Assembly: GCF_048159605.1 (NCBI RefSeq) | Contig: NZ_JBLREB010000001.1 | Coordinates: forward strand, 1,984,001 to 2,048,000 | Source: Ectobacillus polymachus | GTDB taxonomy: Bacteria; Bacillota; Bacilli; Bacillales; Bacillaceae_G | Direction: 5' to 3' | Length of the DNA: 64,000 bases | Shown: positions 9,011 to 16,684 of the stretch, one piece after another | Layout of the letters: each line of letters starts with the position of its first letter | Numbering within the stretch: the first letter of the stretch is position 1 | The notes under the pieces: model-generated | The model's database searches: none | What the model saw: only the letters and a program-made list of their open reading frames with translations | What the model was told of the DNA's origin: nothing | Position numbers and translations under genes: made by a program

Positions 9011-9024
9011 TAGAAACGTTTTCA
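9011..9024. promoter_or_regulatory. Candidate CcpA-binding cre site between acsA and acuA
   Basis: TAGAAACGTTTTCA matches the Bacillus cre consensus TGNAARCGNWWWCA at 13 of 14 positions. It lies in the divergent acsA/acuA promoter region; both transcription units are CcpA-controlled in B. subtilis. Confidence 0.5.
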
Positions 9025-9096
9025 TTCACAGTACGCCTATTATACGCTACTATGAAGGTAAGATTAAGAAAATTCAGATTGAGGTGGTGAAACAAA

Positions 9097-9729
9097 TTGA
9101 TTCATAATAAAGTTTATCATGCCAGGACAATCCATACTCCGGAAGGACCTCTCATCATAGAAGGACCTGTACCCACACAACATCTAGAAACCTACAAGTT
9201 TCATAAAAATTTGGTAGCATTTCGACCTCCTGACCAACAATATGAAGCCATTCTTGAAATATCAAAACTGCCAGAAGCACGACTTATTATTGCTCGTCTT
9301 GAGCAAACAATTGTTGGATATACGACATATTTATACCCAGACCCATTAGAACGATGGTCTGAAGGACATTTAGAAAATCTAATCGAACTTGGGGCCATTG
9401 AAGTAATACCAGAATTCCGAGGATATTCAGTAGGCACAACAATGCTTCAAATTGCCATGCTTGATGATAATATGGAAGACTATATTATTATTACAACAGA
9501 ATATTATTGGCATTGGGATTTACAAGGAACCGGACTAAATGTATGGGAATACCGAAAAATAATGGAAAAAATGATGAGTGCAGGTGAACTCGTTTGGATG
9601 GCAACGGATGATCCAGAAATTTGCTCCCATCCAGCGAATTGTCTTATGGTTCGTATTGGCAAACGTGTAGATCAGGACTCTATTGCCGCGTTTGATCGAA
9701 TTCGGTTTCAAAATCGCTTTATGTATTAA
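9097..9729 (+). CDS. acuA: Acetoin utilization protein AcuA (AcsA acetyltransferase)
   Basis: A 210-residue GNAT-family N-acetyltransferase that inactivates acetyl-CoA synthetase by acetylating its catalytic lysine. It starts with TTG at 9097 after GAGGTGGTG, the only start with a good ribosome site. The GNAT fold is suggested by VIPEFRGYSVGTTMLQIAM (residues about 108-126), the acetyl-CoA binding loop. It is the first gene of acuABC, with 14 bases to acuB. It is divergent from acsA, its substrate gene. Confidence 0.93.
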   Translation: MIHNKVYHARTIHTPEGPLIIEGPVPTQHLETYKFHKNLVAFRPPDQQYEAILEISKLPEARLIIARLEQTIVGYTTYLYPDPLERWSEGHLENLIELGAIEVIPEFRGYSVGTTMLQIAMLDDNMEDYIIITTEYYWHWDLQGTGLNVWEYRKIMEKMMSAGELVWMATDDPEICSHPANCLMVRIGKRVDQDSIAAFDRIRFQNRFMY

Positions 9730-9743
9730 AAGGAGGCAAACAA

Positions 9744-10382
9744 ATGATTGTTGAAGAGGTTATGAATCGTAACACTACTACACTGTTTCCTGAAGACACG
9801 ATTGAAAAAGCACTAAGAACACTGACAGAAAAGGGTATTCGCCATATTCCTATCGTAAATAATGAGCACGAATTAGTGGGGCTTATTTCAGATCGAGACG
9901 TTCGCGACGCATGTCCTTCCATACTTGATAATCCTGTTTCCATGGATTCGCTTCAACAACCCATTGAGCGCATCATGACAAAACATGTCATCACATGCCA
10001 CCCTCTTGATTTTGTTGAAGAAATTGCAACGATATTTTATGATAATAAAATTGGCTGTCTTCCTGTAACAAAAGAGGGAAAGCTCGTTGGAATCATAACC
10101 GAAACCAACGTACTGCATACACTCGTCGAATTAACAGGTGCTTATCAACCCGGTTCACAAATTGAAGTACGGGTATCTAATGAACCCGGCGTTTTAAGTA
10201 AAGTCGTTTCCATCTTTGCAAAAGAAGGAATTAACATTATTACCATCCTTGTCTATCCCGATAAAGATGAGCATAAAGTGTTAGTATTTCGTATTCAAAC
10301 GATGAATCCCCTTAGAATTATTGAAGTTATTCGAGAAGAAGGCTATGAAGTACTATGGCCTAGTATTGCAGGTATTTCCTAA
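9744..10382 (+). CDS. acuB: Acetoin utilization protein AcuB (CBS-ACT)
   Basis: A 212-residue protein with two CBS domains (about 7-60 and 76-130) followed by an ACT-like domain (about 139-212). CBS pairs usually bind adenine nucleotides and ACT domains small ligands, so an energy- or metabolite-sensing role in acetate/acetoin metabolism is likely; its exact biochemistry is unsettled. The ribosome site AAAGGAGG lies just after the acuA stop. Its stop overlaps the acuC start (TAATG), implying translational coupling. Confidence 0.93.
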   Translation: MIVEEVMNRNTTTLFPEDTIEKALRTLTEKGIRHIPIVNNEHELVGLISDRDVRDACPSILDNPVSMDSLQQPIERIMTKHVITCHPLDFVEEIATIFYDNKIGCLPVTKEGKLVGIITETNVLHTLVELTGAYQPGSQIEVRVSNEPGVLSKVVSIFAKEGINIITILVYPDKDEHKVLVFRIQTMNPLRIIEVIREEGYEVLWPSIAGIS

Positions 10383-11548
10383 TGGATTCTGTATTCATAT
10401 ACACAGAAAAGTTTCAAGGCTACCGTTTTAATCGAGAACATCCTTTCAACCAGCTGCGAGTGAAGCTTGTGTTTGATTTATTAAGCAAAGGGGGATTCAT
10501 TCGTGAATCACAAATCCGTCCGCCTCGTATGGCTACGGATGAAGAAATTGCGCTCATTCACGATGAAAAATATATCAACGCAGTGAAACAAGCAGGGGAA
10601 GGAAAACTAAGTGAGCAAGAAGCATTGCAATACAATATCGGCACAGAAGATACACCGATATTTCAGGGCATGCATGAGGCAAGTGCCTTACTTGTTGGAG
10701 GAACATTAACAGCAGTTGATTATGTTATGGAAGGAAAAGCAGAGCATGCCCTCAATTTAGGCGGAGGATTGCATCACGGTTTTAAAGGTAAGGCTTCCGG
10801 CTTTTGCATATATAATGATAGTGCCATTGCTATTAAATACATGCAGGAAAAATATGGTCTTCGCGTTTTGTATGTGGACACAGATGCACACCATGGGGAT
10901 GGGGTACAATGGTCCTTCTACGATGATCCTACCGTATGCACACTTTCGCTTCACGAAACAGGCCGCTACCTATTTCCAGGTACAGGTGCTGTGAACGAAC
11001 GAGGGCAAGGTACAGGCTATGGCTATTCCTTTAACATTCCATTGGATGCATTTACAGAGGATGAATCCTTCCTATATGCATATCGCACCATGCTCCGAGA
11101 GGTTGCGGCATACTTTAAACCAGACGTCATCTTAACACAAAATGGCGCAGACGCACATTACTATGATCCGCTCACTCATCTTTGCTCAACGATTGAAATT
11201 TATAAAGAAATACCGAAAATTGCACACGAAGTTGCCCATGAATTTTGCGATGGACGGTGGATAGCCGTAGGTGGTGGAGGCTATGACATTTGGCGCGTCG
11301 TACCAAGAGCATGGTCCCTTGTCTGGCTTGAAATGAACAACATCCAAAGACTAACAGGAACATTACCACCTGAATGGATTAAAGAATGGAATGATAAAGC
11401 TGGTCTCCCACTTGTAACCGAATGGGAAGACCAAGCAGATATGTACAAGCCCATACCACGTAAAAAAGAAATCGAAGAAAAAAATTACCTAACCGTAGCA
11501 AAAGCACTATCCATCATACGAAACAACATGAAAACCTCGGTGTATTAA
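10382..11548 (+). CDS. acuC: AcuC protein deacetylase (class I HDAC type)
   Basis: A 388-residue zinc-dependent deacetylase of the arginase/HDAC fold that reactivates acetylated AcsA. Active-site motifs are present: GGGLHHGFKGKASGFCIYND near residues 123-142 and DTDAHHGDGVQ near 165-175, with later Asp and GGGGYD elements. It starts at the overlapping TAATG with acuB. It is the last gene of the operon; a structured inverted repeat begins six bases after its stop. No mutation in the catalytic motifs is visible. Confidence 0.95.
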   Translation: MDSVFIYTEKFQGYRFNREHPFNQLRVKLVFDLLSKGGFIRESQIRPPRMATDEEIALIHDEKYINAVKQAGEGKLSEQEALQYNIGTEDTPIFQGMHEASALLVGGTLTAVDYVMEGKAEHALNLGGGLHHGFKGKASGFCIYNDSAIAIKYMQEKYGLRVLYVDTDAHHGDGVQWSFYDDPTVCTLSLHETGRYLFPGTGAVNERGQGTGYGYSFNIPLDAFTEDESFLYAYRTMLREVAAYFKPDVILTQNGADAHYYDPLTHLCSTIEIYKEIPKIAHEVAHEFCDGRWIAVGGGGYDIWRVVPRAWSLVWLEMNNIQRLTGTLPPEWIKEWNDKAGLPLVTEWEDQADMYKPIPRKKEIEEKNYLTVAKALSIIRNNMKTSVY

Positions 11549-11553
11549 AGAAA

Positions 11554-11664
11554 AGCTTTTTCGGCTTGGTCAGCTCCGGAAGTCAGAGGTTCTCCGACCT
11601 TGAAGGCGCTTTTTGCCTTCTGGGGAGGAGGTTCTCTGGCTGGAAGGAGCTAGCCGAAAAAGCT
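11554..11664. repeat. Structured 111-bp inverted-repeat element after acuC
   Basis: Outer 13-bp perfect arms (AGCTTTTTCGGCT at 11554-11566, AGCCGAAAAAGCT at 11652-11664) enclose further nested arms: AGCTCC/GGAGCT (11572-11577, 11646-11651), AGTCAGAG/CTCTGGCT (11581-11588, 11634-11641) and a GAAGGC/GCCTTC hairpin (11602-11607, 11615-11620). The whole element can fold as one long stem. It encodes no transposase. It could be a mobile miniature element or a structured RNA; B. cereus-group bcr repeats are a known class to compare. It borders a decayed defence island. Confidence 0.65.
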
Positions 11665-11726
11665 GGATCTCTCGAAAAGTGGAATCGGCTTGCTTACAGC
11701 TTCTGTTTCTAACTTGTATGTACCAA

Positions 11727-11876
11727 TTAATCCCGTCTTACCGCGAGCAACTCGTCAATCGCTTCCATAAATTCACCTGCTTTATCATGCCAAAAGGCGA
11801 TATGACACTGTTTTCCTTCGATTATCTCTTTATTATATGTCTCTTGTAAGACACGCTTGATTTCTTTTACATTCAT
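11727..11876 (-). pseudogene. PglZ-like N-terminal remnant (BREX type 1)
   Basis: A 49-codon ORF with a good ribosome site (GAGGTGG, then ATG). It contains GKQCHIAFWHDKAGEFMEA near residues 22-40, which resembles the opening K-(R/H)-I-V-F-W-Y-D-x-x-G-E-F segment of the BREX phosphatase-like protein PglZ. Full PglZ proteins are around 800 residues or more; here the frame closes after 49 residues, next to an inverted-repeat element. I infer a truncated relic. The ribosome site is intact, so a short peptide could still be made. The family match is by eye. Confidence 0.55.
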
Positions 11877-11891
11877 ATATACCACCTCTAA

Positions 11892-11926
11892 AAAAATGGT
11901 TTAGCCCATGAGACTAAACCATTTTC
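11892..11926 (-). terminator. Terminator between toxin remnant and PglZ remnant
   Basis: AAATGGTTTAG / CTAAACCATTT forms an 11-bp stem followed leftward by seven T residues. It would end transcription from the antitoxin-toxin pair before the PglZ-like fragment. Confidence 0.75.
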
Positions 11927-11976
11927 AACCTTATTCATTCTTTGAAGCACCATAGCAAGTATTTTTTTCAAGAATA

Positions 11977-12249
11977 TCATTTATAGATATCGCCACGATT
12001 TCCAATCGCTTGTATATAAATTACTTTCTCATCATGATTGATTTCAAATAAAATACGAAAAGTTCCAACTCTCAATCGATATAAATCAGTGTATCCTTTT
12101 ATACTTTTTATATCTCCTTCAGGAGGAATTTCGAGGAGTCCTTTCAGTCCATCAGCAATTCGCTCTTGAATCGCTTTCTCTTATTTGGCAATAAATTTCA
12201 CGGCGGACTTATGGTAAATCAACTTGTAGTCCGAACTCACGCTTTGCAT
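11977..12249 (-). pseudogene. RelE/ParE-type toxin, nonsense mutation
   Basis: Reading from ATG at 12249, which overlaps the antitoxin 3' end by 41 bases, gives a 90-codon RelE/ParE-superfamily frame. It contains YKLIYHKSAVKFIAK, then IADGLKGLLEIPPEGDIKSIKG, then YRLRVGTFRILFEI and IGNRGDIYK, a typical full-length RelE order. Codon 23 (12181-12183) is TAA, most simply a CAA-to-TAA change, so the product stops after 22 residues. The rest of the frame is intact, so inactivation looks recent. There is no strong internal start for reinitiation. Confidence 0.8.
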
Positions 12250-12466
12250 CCTCCCCTGATACATATCCTTCTTTACTATTTAGCTGTTCTAATTCTTGTT
12301 TAGATAATGGTTCGTGATCCGGATGCGACATATCAATCTTTTCCCAATCTTTCATTTTCTTTTTCGAACGTTGAACAAGAAATTCCAAAAAGTCAAATGC
12401 AGCTTTTTCATCTTGCTGGTCAAGACAGTCAATCAACTGATATAATTCTTCTTTACGTATGGCCAT
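12209..12466 (-). CDS. Antitoxin of a RelE-type pair
   Basis: An 85-residue acidic protein starting MAIRKEELYQLIDCLDQQD, with a helical N-terminus and the C-terminal stretch EGYVSGEDAKREFGLQV. This is a common layout of small antitoxins paired with RelE/ParE toxins, in which the C-terminus binds the toxin. Its 3' end overlaps the toxin frame, as in coupled toxin-antitoxin operons. The frame is intact while the toxin is dead, consistent with an orphaned antitoxin. The pair sits between PglX-like and PglZ-like remnants in the same orientation. Confidence 0.75.
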   Translation of the reverse strand: MAIRKEELYQLIDCLDQQDEKAAFDFLEFLVQRSKKKMKDWEKIDMSHPDHEPLSKQELEQLNSKEGYVSGEDAKREFGLQVDLP

Positions 12467-12644
12467 GTATTACACCTACTTTCGGTATGATTTTTCATGT
12501 CCGTTAGTATAACTGATAAAATTAAGTTATCATGTCCTGCTAATATTAGTCAATAAAAGGAGGGACGCCTAGAAGTATCTGTGCATTCTACTAACATCTT
12601 AGATACGTTTCTATAGAGAATAATTTTATTTGATAACATTATTC

Positions 12645-12985
12645 TCATATTTTAGCTAATAAATTAGCTTTGTGCGGTTTCTTCCCTTCACCTTGAGGTA
12701 ACTCAACATTTTGGAATTTTGCATAGTTCACTTTCACTCCATCATTCTTCTCACTATCAAACAACCCATAAACTGGACGCTTTTGATAAGTCTTCACATG
12801 ATTATCTTTAAAGAAATCTTTTAAGAAATAACGATGAATACATCACATTATCGAAACCAGTTTTAAAAGTTTTAAATTTACTTTCATCAAACTCCCCACC
12901 TGCGAAGACTAGGCCTTCTTGGTCTAATGAATAACATCCGAGCATACAGCCTACTGCGTAAGAGATGAAAGATTTGATATCACTT
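12645..12985 (-). pseudogene. PglX-like methyltransferase C-terminal remnant (BREX type 1)
   Basis: Two frames on the minus strand read like the PglX adenine methyltransferase. The first has IKSFISYAVGCMLGCYSLD, then EGLVFAGGEFDESKFKTFK. After a frameshift near 12830 the second has HRYFLKDFFKD, KTYQKRPVYGLFDS, then directly DGVKVNYAKFQ and a basic tail ending KANLLAKI. PglX normally has KRPIYWLFDSGKKNGF and a long segment before the VKVNYAKFQ tail, so an internal deletion joins distant parts. There is no start codon or upstream domain. It is a clear pseudogene fragment; the family call is by eye. Confidence 0.65.
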
Positions 12986-13013
12986 TGTAGGATCTACACA
13001 ATTTATCCCAAAC

Positions 13014-13051
13014 GAAAAAAGGGTACCCCATTTTCTATTAGGGATACCCTT
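13014..13051 (-). terminator. Terminator of ccpA
   Basis: AAAAGGGTA(C/T)CCC arms pair across an AT-rich loop and run leftward into six T residues, about 30 bases after the ccpA stop. Confidence 0.8.
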
Positions 13052-13080
13052 TTACTTGCCTATGCTATTATCAATAACGA

Positions 13081-14079
13081 TTATTTTGTTGTATTACGGA
13101 ATTGAATCCGGTGTGGAAGGATGACCGTAGTATCCTCTACATTCTCTTTATTCATAAACTTCGTTAAAAGTCGCATTGAAACAGCACCGATATCATACAT
13201 AGGTTGTACAACTGTCGTTAATTGCGGGCGTACCATCATAGCTAAACGAGTGTTATCGAATCCGATCACTTCAACATCATCTGGAATATGAATACCGTTG
13301 TCCTGTGCACCGTGAATAACCCCTAATGCCATTTCATCAGAAGATACAAAAATGGCAGTTGGTTTCGTATCACTTTCCCATAGCTTTTCAAATGCTTCAA
13401 TTCCAGAATCATAAGTGAAATCGCCTTCCAAAACTAAATCAGGATTGTACGTTATTCCAGCCTCTTGAAGAGCACGTTTATAGCCATCTAATTTTTTATT
13501 TTCAGCCTTTGCATGATCAACAGATCCCGAAATAAAAGCTACATTTGTATGCTGTTTTCCTAGCAAATAGGACACTGCATCATAAGCAGCTTGTTCATAA
13601 TTGATATTAACTGACGGTATCAGACCTTGCTCATCAAATGAAGATGCAAGTACAATCGGAACAGGTGACTTTTCAAACTCTTTTACATGCTCATCTGTAA
13701 TATTTTCACTCATAAATACAATCCCATCAACTTGCTTTCCTAGCATTGTATTCAATAAATGCATTTCTTTATCTTTATTTTGATCGGAGTTACTTAAAAT
13801 AATATTGTACTTGTACATCGTGGCAATATCTTCAATCCCACGAGCAAGCTCCGCATAAAAAATACTTGAAATATCGGGAATAATAACACCGACAGTTGTT
13901 GTTTTTTTACTTGCAAGTCCTCTTGCAACCGCATTCGGACGATAGCCTAATCGTTCAATCGCTTCCAACACTTTTTTTCTAGTTGTCGGCTTTACATTGG
14001 GATTTCCATTCACCACACGTGAAACGGTCGCCATGGAAACATTTGCTTCGCGCGCTACATCATATATAGTTACGTTCAT
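13081..14079 (-). CDS. ccpA: Catabolite control protein A
   Basis: CcpA, 332 residues, the LacI-family master regulator of carbon catabolite control; with HPr-Ser46-P it binds cre sites. The N-terminal HTH reads TIYDVAREANVSMATVSRVVNG (residues 4-25), with the hinge helix near 50-58, followed by the periplasmic-binding-protein-like core to the C-terminus. The length matches B. subtilis CcpA (334). It has its own promoter about 110 bases upstream and its own terminator. In B. subtilis aroA is cotranscribed upstream; here that gene is missing. Confidence 0.97.
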   Translation of the reverse strand: MNVTIYDVAREANVSMATVSRVVNGNPNVKPTTRKKVLEAIERLGYRPNAVARGLASKKTTTVGVIIPDISSIFYAELARGIEDIATMYKYNIILSNSDQNKDKEMHLLNTMLGKQVDGIVFMSENITDEHVKEFEKSPVPIVLASSFDEQGLIPSVNINYEQAAYDAVSYLLGKQHTNVAFISGSVDHAKAENKKLDGYKRALQEAGITYNPDLVLEGDFTYDSGIEAFEKLWESDTKPTAIFVSSDEMALGVIHGAQDNGIHIPDDVEVIGFDNTRLAMMVRPQLTTVVQPMYDIGAVSMRLLTKFMNKENVEDTTVILPHRIQFRNTTK

Positions 14080-14186
14080 AGATTCTCGCTCCTTTTCCTT
14101 ACTGAATTGATAAGTATGTATAAAATATAGATATATAAAAAAACATCAATAGGATGGAATGTTATTAATTCTTACACGTCTTTATT

Positions 14187-14216
14187 ATCATACGATACAT
14201 GTACATATTCAGACAA
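14187..14216 (-). promoter_or_regulatory. Candidate SigA promoter of ccpA
   Basis: Reading leftward, TTGTCT (14211-14216) and TATGAT (14187-14192) are spaced by 18 bases, about 110 bases before the ccpA start. Confidence 0.6.
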
Positions 14217-14451
14217 TATCTTCCCTCAATTGTATGAAAAAATTCTATAATTTCATTATAAAAAACAAAATTGCCACACTTTCGTATCTATTTCCCCGTC
14301 TACATTCGTTTAACGCTAGATTACAAATTCTTAGCAGTGGAAATCTTATCTTTATATAGAGGATTTTTCACATAAAACTACTTTGGATTCCATCATTATA
14401 TCCGATAAACATATAGATGTCACTCTCTTTACCTATTCTTTAAAAATAATA

Positions 14452-14465
14452 TGATATCGTTTTCA
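14452..14465 (-). promoter_or_regulatory. Perfect cre consensus match upstream of ccpA
   Basis: On the minus strand TGAAAACGATATCA fits TGNAARCGNWWWCA at all 14 positions. It lies 43 bases after ytxJ and about 235 bases before the ccpA -35. It could mediate ccpA autoregulation or act on readthrough from ytxG-ytxJ. Confidence 0.45.
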
Positions 14466-14507
14466 TAATTTGGAAGGATCAGACACTTATCGGCCCAATC
14501 CTATCCA

Positions 14508-14825
14508 TTAACTAATATGCTCTTGCAAGGATTTCTTAGTAATATTCCAGTGAGATTCACTCCATATTACATTCCCATTACGAATATATAGCACCTGTGG
14601 AGACTCATGACGTATTTCGAAACGCTGTGCTATTAGATCTGATAATGGTCTTGATTCTTGTATATACAAATAGTAAGCTGGAATACTTTGTTGTTCTTCC
14701 ATATAAGCTTTAAATTGTTCAAATGCACCTTTACTAATTGGACATGTTAAACTATGCTTAAAAACAAGGCAAGATTGCATTCCTGCAAGTTCATCTAATT
14801 GATCTTCCGTTTGTAATTGAATCAT
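14508..14825 (-). CDS. ytxJ: Bacillithiol-system thioredoxin-like protein YtxJ
   Basis: A 105-residue thioredoxin-fold protein with a single reactive cysteine in TCPIS (Cys28), the pattern of monothiol bacilliredoxin-like proteins that handle bacillithiol mixed disulfides. I start it at 14825 (MIQLQTEDQL) because AAGGGTGA precedes it. The longer frame from 15032 would run through the end of ytxG. It begins one base after the ytxG stop, so the two are translationally coupled. Precise redox partners are inference from family. Confidence 0.88.
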   Translation of the reverse strand: MIQLQTEDQLDELAGMQSCLVFKHSLTCPISKGAFEQFKAYMEEQQSIPAYYLYIQESRPLSDLIAQRFEIRHESPQVLYIRNGNVIWSESHWNITKKSLQEHIS

Positions 14826-14826
14826 A

Positions 14827-15312
14827 TTATTCACCCTTAGCTCGGACTCGAAGTCTTCCATGCTTTTTTTCTTGCTTTGTTTCCTGCTTTGTTTCCTCTT
14901 CCCGTTTTTTACTACGAAGACGATCATATACTTCCAAAACCGCACTGCCCCATTGCATGACTTGCACAACCTTACCCGTATTACGTTCTGCTTGACTTGT
15001 AACCGAAGTTGTAATACTACGTACTTTTTCATTTATAGTAGATATGGTCGTACCAACCTCTTCAACTGACTCTACAACTTTTTGTATAGATTGTGATTTT
15101 TTTCCGATATCCTCTGCAAGTTCATTTGTTTTATGTAATAATTGCTCCGTTTCATTTGTTATACCTTGCAGCTGTTTTTCTAAAGAAGCTGTCGTGCTTG
15201 CAAGATTTTCAAGTGTCTTTTTGAGTGATACGAGGGTGTTACTTATATATACAACTAAAACAGCAAATGCAACTGCAATGATAGCAACACTTATGTATAA
15301 CAGGATTTGCAT
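14827..15312 (-). CDS. ytxG: DUF948 membrane protein YtxG
   Basis: A 161-residue protein with one N-terminal membrane segment (residues about 3-24, LLYISVAIIAVAFAVLVVYI), then a heptad-rich coiled coil and a basic tail, the DUF948 (UPF0478) layout. Start at 15312: AAAGGAG lies eight bases upstream, whereas the GTG at 15321 would overlap the ribosome site. It is followed directly by ytxJ. In B. subtilis ytxG-ytxH-ytxJ is a SigB/SigH stress operon; ytxH is not present here. Confidence 0.85.
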   Translation of the reverse strand: MQILLYISVAIIAVAFAVLVVYISNTLVSLKKTLENLASTTASLEKQLQGITNETEQLLHKTNELAEDIGKKSQSIQKVVESVEEVGTTISTINEKVRSITTSVTSQAERNTGKVVQVMQWGSAVLEVYDRLRSKKREEETKQETKQEKKHGRLRVRAKGE

Positions 15313-15489
15313 ATGATTCACTCCTTTAACCCATTTTTATATTATTATACAACGTAACAAGTTGGTATACTAATACTACCTTATTTTCACCCTAAAATCG
15401 TAAAGGCTAAGGCTTACCTATCCTCAGAGTAAACAAATAGTCAGAATTGGGTTACAATAGTTACGTAAAGAAAAAGGAGGGTACGTGCT

Positions 15490-16605
15490 ATGAAAGATCC
15501 GCGTATAGAAAAATTAGCTTACAATTTAATTAACTATTCTGTAAAGCTTGAAAAAGGGGAAAAAGTACTAATTGAAAATTTTGGCCTGCAACGAGAATTG
15601 GTAACAGCCCTTGTGAAAGAAGCCTATAAAGCAGGCGGCTTTCCATTTGTATCTTTAAAAGACCAGCAAGTAGACCGTGCTTTGCTGTTAGGTGCTACAG
15701 AAGAGCATTATGAACAAATTGCTGCCTTTGAAGCAAATGTCATGAAAGAAATGGACGCATACATTGGTCTTCGCTCTGGCGACAATATTAATGAACAAGC
15801 AGACGTACCAAGTGAAAAAATGAAAATTCAAGGAAAAACAGTTGGTAAAAAGGTTCACGGTGAAATACGTGTTCCAAAAACAAAATGGGTCGTGCTTCGC
15901 TATCCAACTTCCTCAATGGCACAGCTTGCAAAAATGAGCACAGAAGCATTTGAAGATTTCTACTTTAATGTGTGCAATCTAGACTATAGCAAGATGAACG
16001 ATGCAATGGACAGTCTGCAAACTCTTATGAACAAAACAGACAAAGTCCACATCACAGGACCAGGAACTGACTTAACATTCTCAATTAAAGATATTCCAGC
16101 TATTAAATGTGCCGGAGAGGCAAATATTCCTGATGGAGAAGTTTATACAGCGCCTGTTAAAAACTCTGTAAATGGCACAATTTCCTATAATACACCTTCT
16201 CCATACAATGGATTTTTATTTGAAAATGTAAAGCTTACATTTAAAGATGGAAAAATTATAGAAGCGACAGCAAACAATACAGAACGCATTAACCAAATTT
16301 TTGACACAGATGAAGGAGCTCGCTACATAGGTGAATTTGCAATCGGTGTGAACCCATACATTTTACATCCAATGGGCGATATTTTATTTGACGAAAAAAT
16401 TCAAGGAAGCTTCCACTTTACCCCAGGACAAGCCTACGATGAAGCATACAATGGCAATAAATCCAATATTCACTGGGATTTAGTATGCATCCAGCGTCCT
16501 GATTATAACGGCGGAGAAATCTATTTCGATGATGTTCTCATTCGTAAAAACGGTCTATTTGTATTATCAGAACTGGAAGCATTAAATCCTGAAAATTTGA
16601 AATAA
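15490..16605 (+). CDS. ampS: M29-family aminopeptidase AmpS
   Basis: A 371-residue cytoplasmic metallo-aminopeptidase of the thermophilic aminopeptidase (M29) family. Conserved parts include the GTDLTFS segment (near 193), the GEANIPDGEVYTAPV block with metal-ligand glutamates (near 213-227), and C-terminal EFAIGVNP and HWDLVCI segments. It is shorter than the 410-residue B. subtilis AmpS, but all motif blocks are present and it ends cleanly. AAAGGAGGGTACGTGCT precedes the ATG. It is monocistronic with a bidirectional terminator shared with murC. Confidence 0.9.
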   Translation: MKDPRIEKLAYNLINYSVKLEKGEKVLIENFGLQRELVTALVKEAYKAGGFPFVSLKDQQVDRALLLGATEEHYEQIAAFEANVMKEMDAYIGLRSGDNINEQADVPSEKMKIQGKTVGKKVHGEIRVPKTKWVVLRYPTSSMAQLAKMSTEAFEDFYFNVCNLDYSKMNDAMDSLQTLMNKTDKVHITGPGTDLTFSIKDIPAIKCAGEANIPDGEVYTAPVKNSVNGTISYNTPSPYNGFLFENVKLTFKDGKIIEATANNTERINQIFDTDEGARYIGEFAIGVNPYILHPMGDILFDEKIQGSFHFTPGQAYDEAYNGNKSNIHWDLVCIQRPDYNGGEIYFDDVLIRKNGLFVLSELEALNPENLK

Positions 16606-16623
16606 AAATATTACGTTTCACTA

Positions 16624-16655
16624 AAAAAGGATGCGATTCTCGCATCCTTTTTTGT
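16624..16655. terminator. Bidirectional terminator of ampS and murC
   Basis: The stem AAAAAAGGATGCGA / TCGCATCCTTTTTT has A- and T-runs on either side and lies between convergent ampS and murC. Confidence 0.85.
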
Positions 16656-16684
16656 ATTTCTTATTTTCTTAGGAAAGTTTCCCT

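Larger units (their letters stand above)
14080..14507. other. 428-bp gene-free interval upstream of ccpA
   Basis: No coding region is supported here. It holds the ccpA promoter and a cre-like site. In B. subtilis the DAHP synthase/chorismate mutase gene aroA lies between ytxJ and ccpA; no trace of it can be read in this AT-rich stretch. Confidence 0.6.

Noticed and set aside
11613..11849. 78-aa plus-strand ORF after acuC
   Set aside because: It reads through the structured repeat and antisense to the PglZ-like fragment, with no motif.
14508..15032. 174-aa reading of the ytxJ frame
   Set aside because: The first 69 residues lie within ytxG in another frame; the ribosome site and family start point to 14825.
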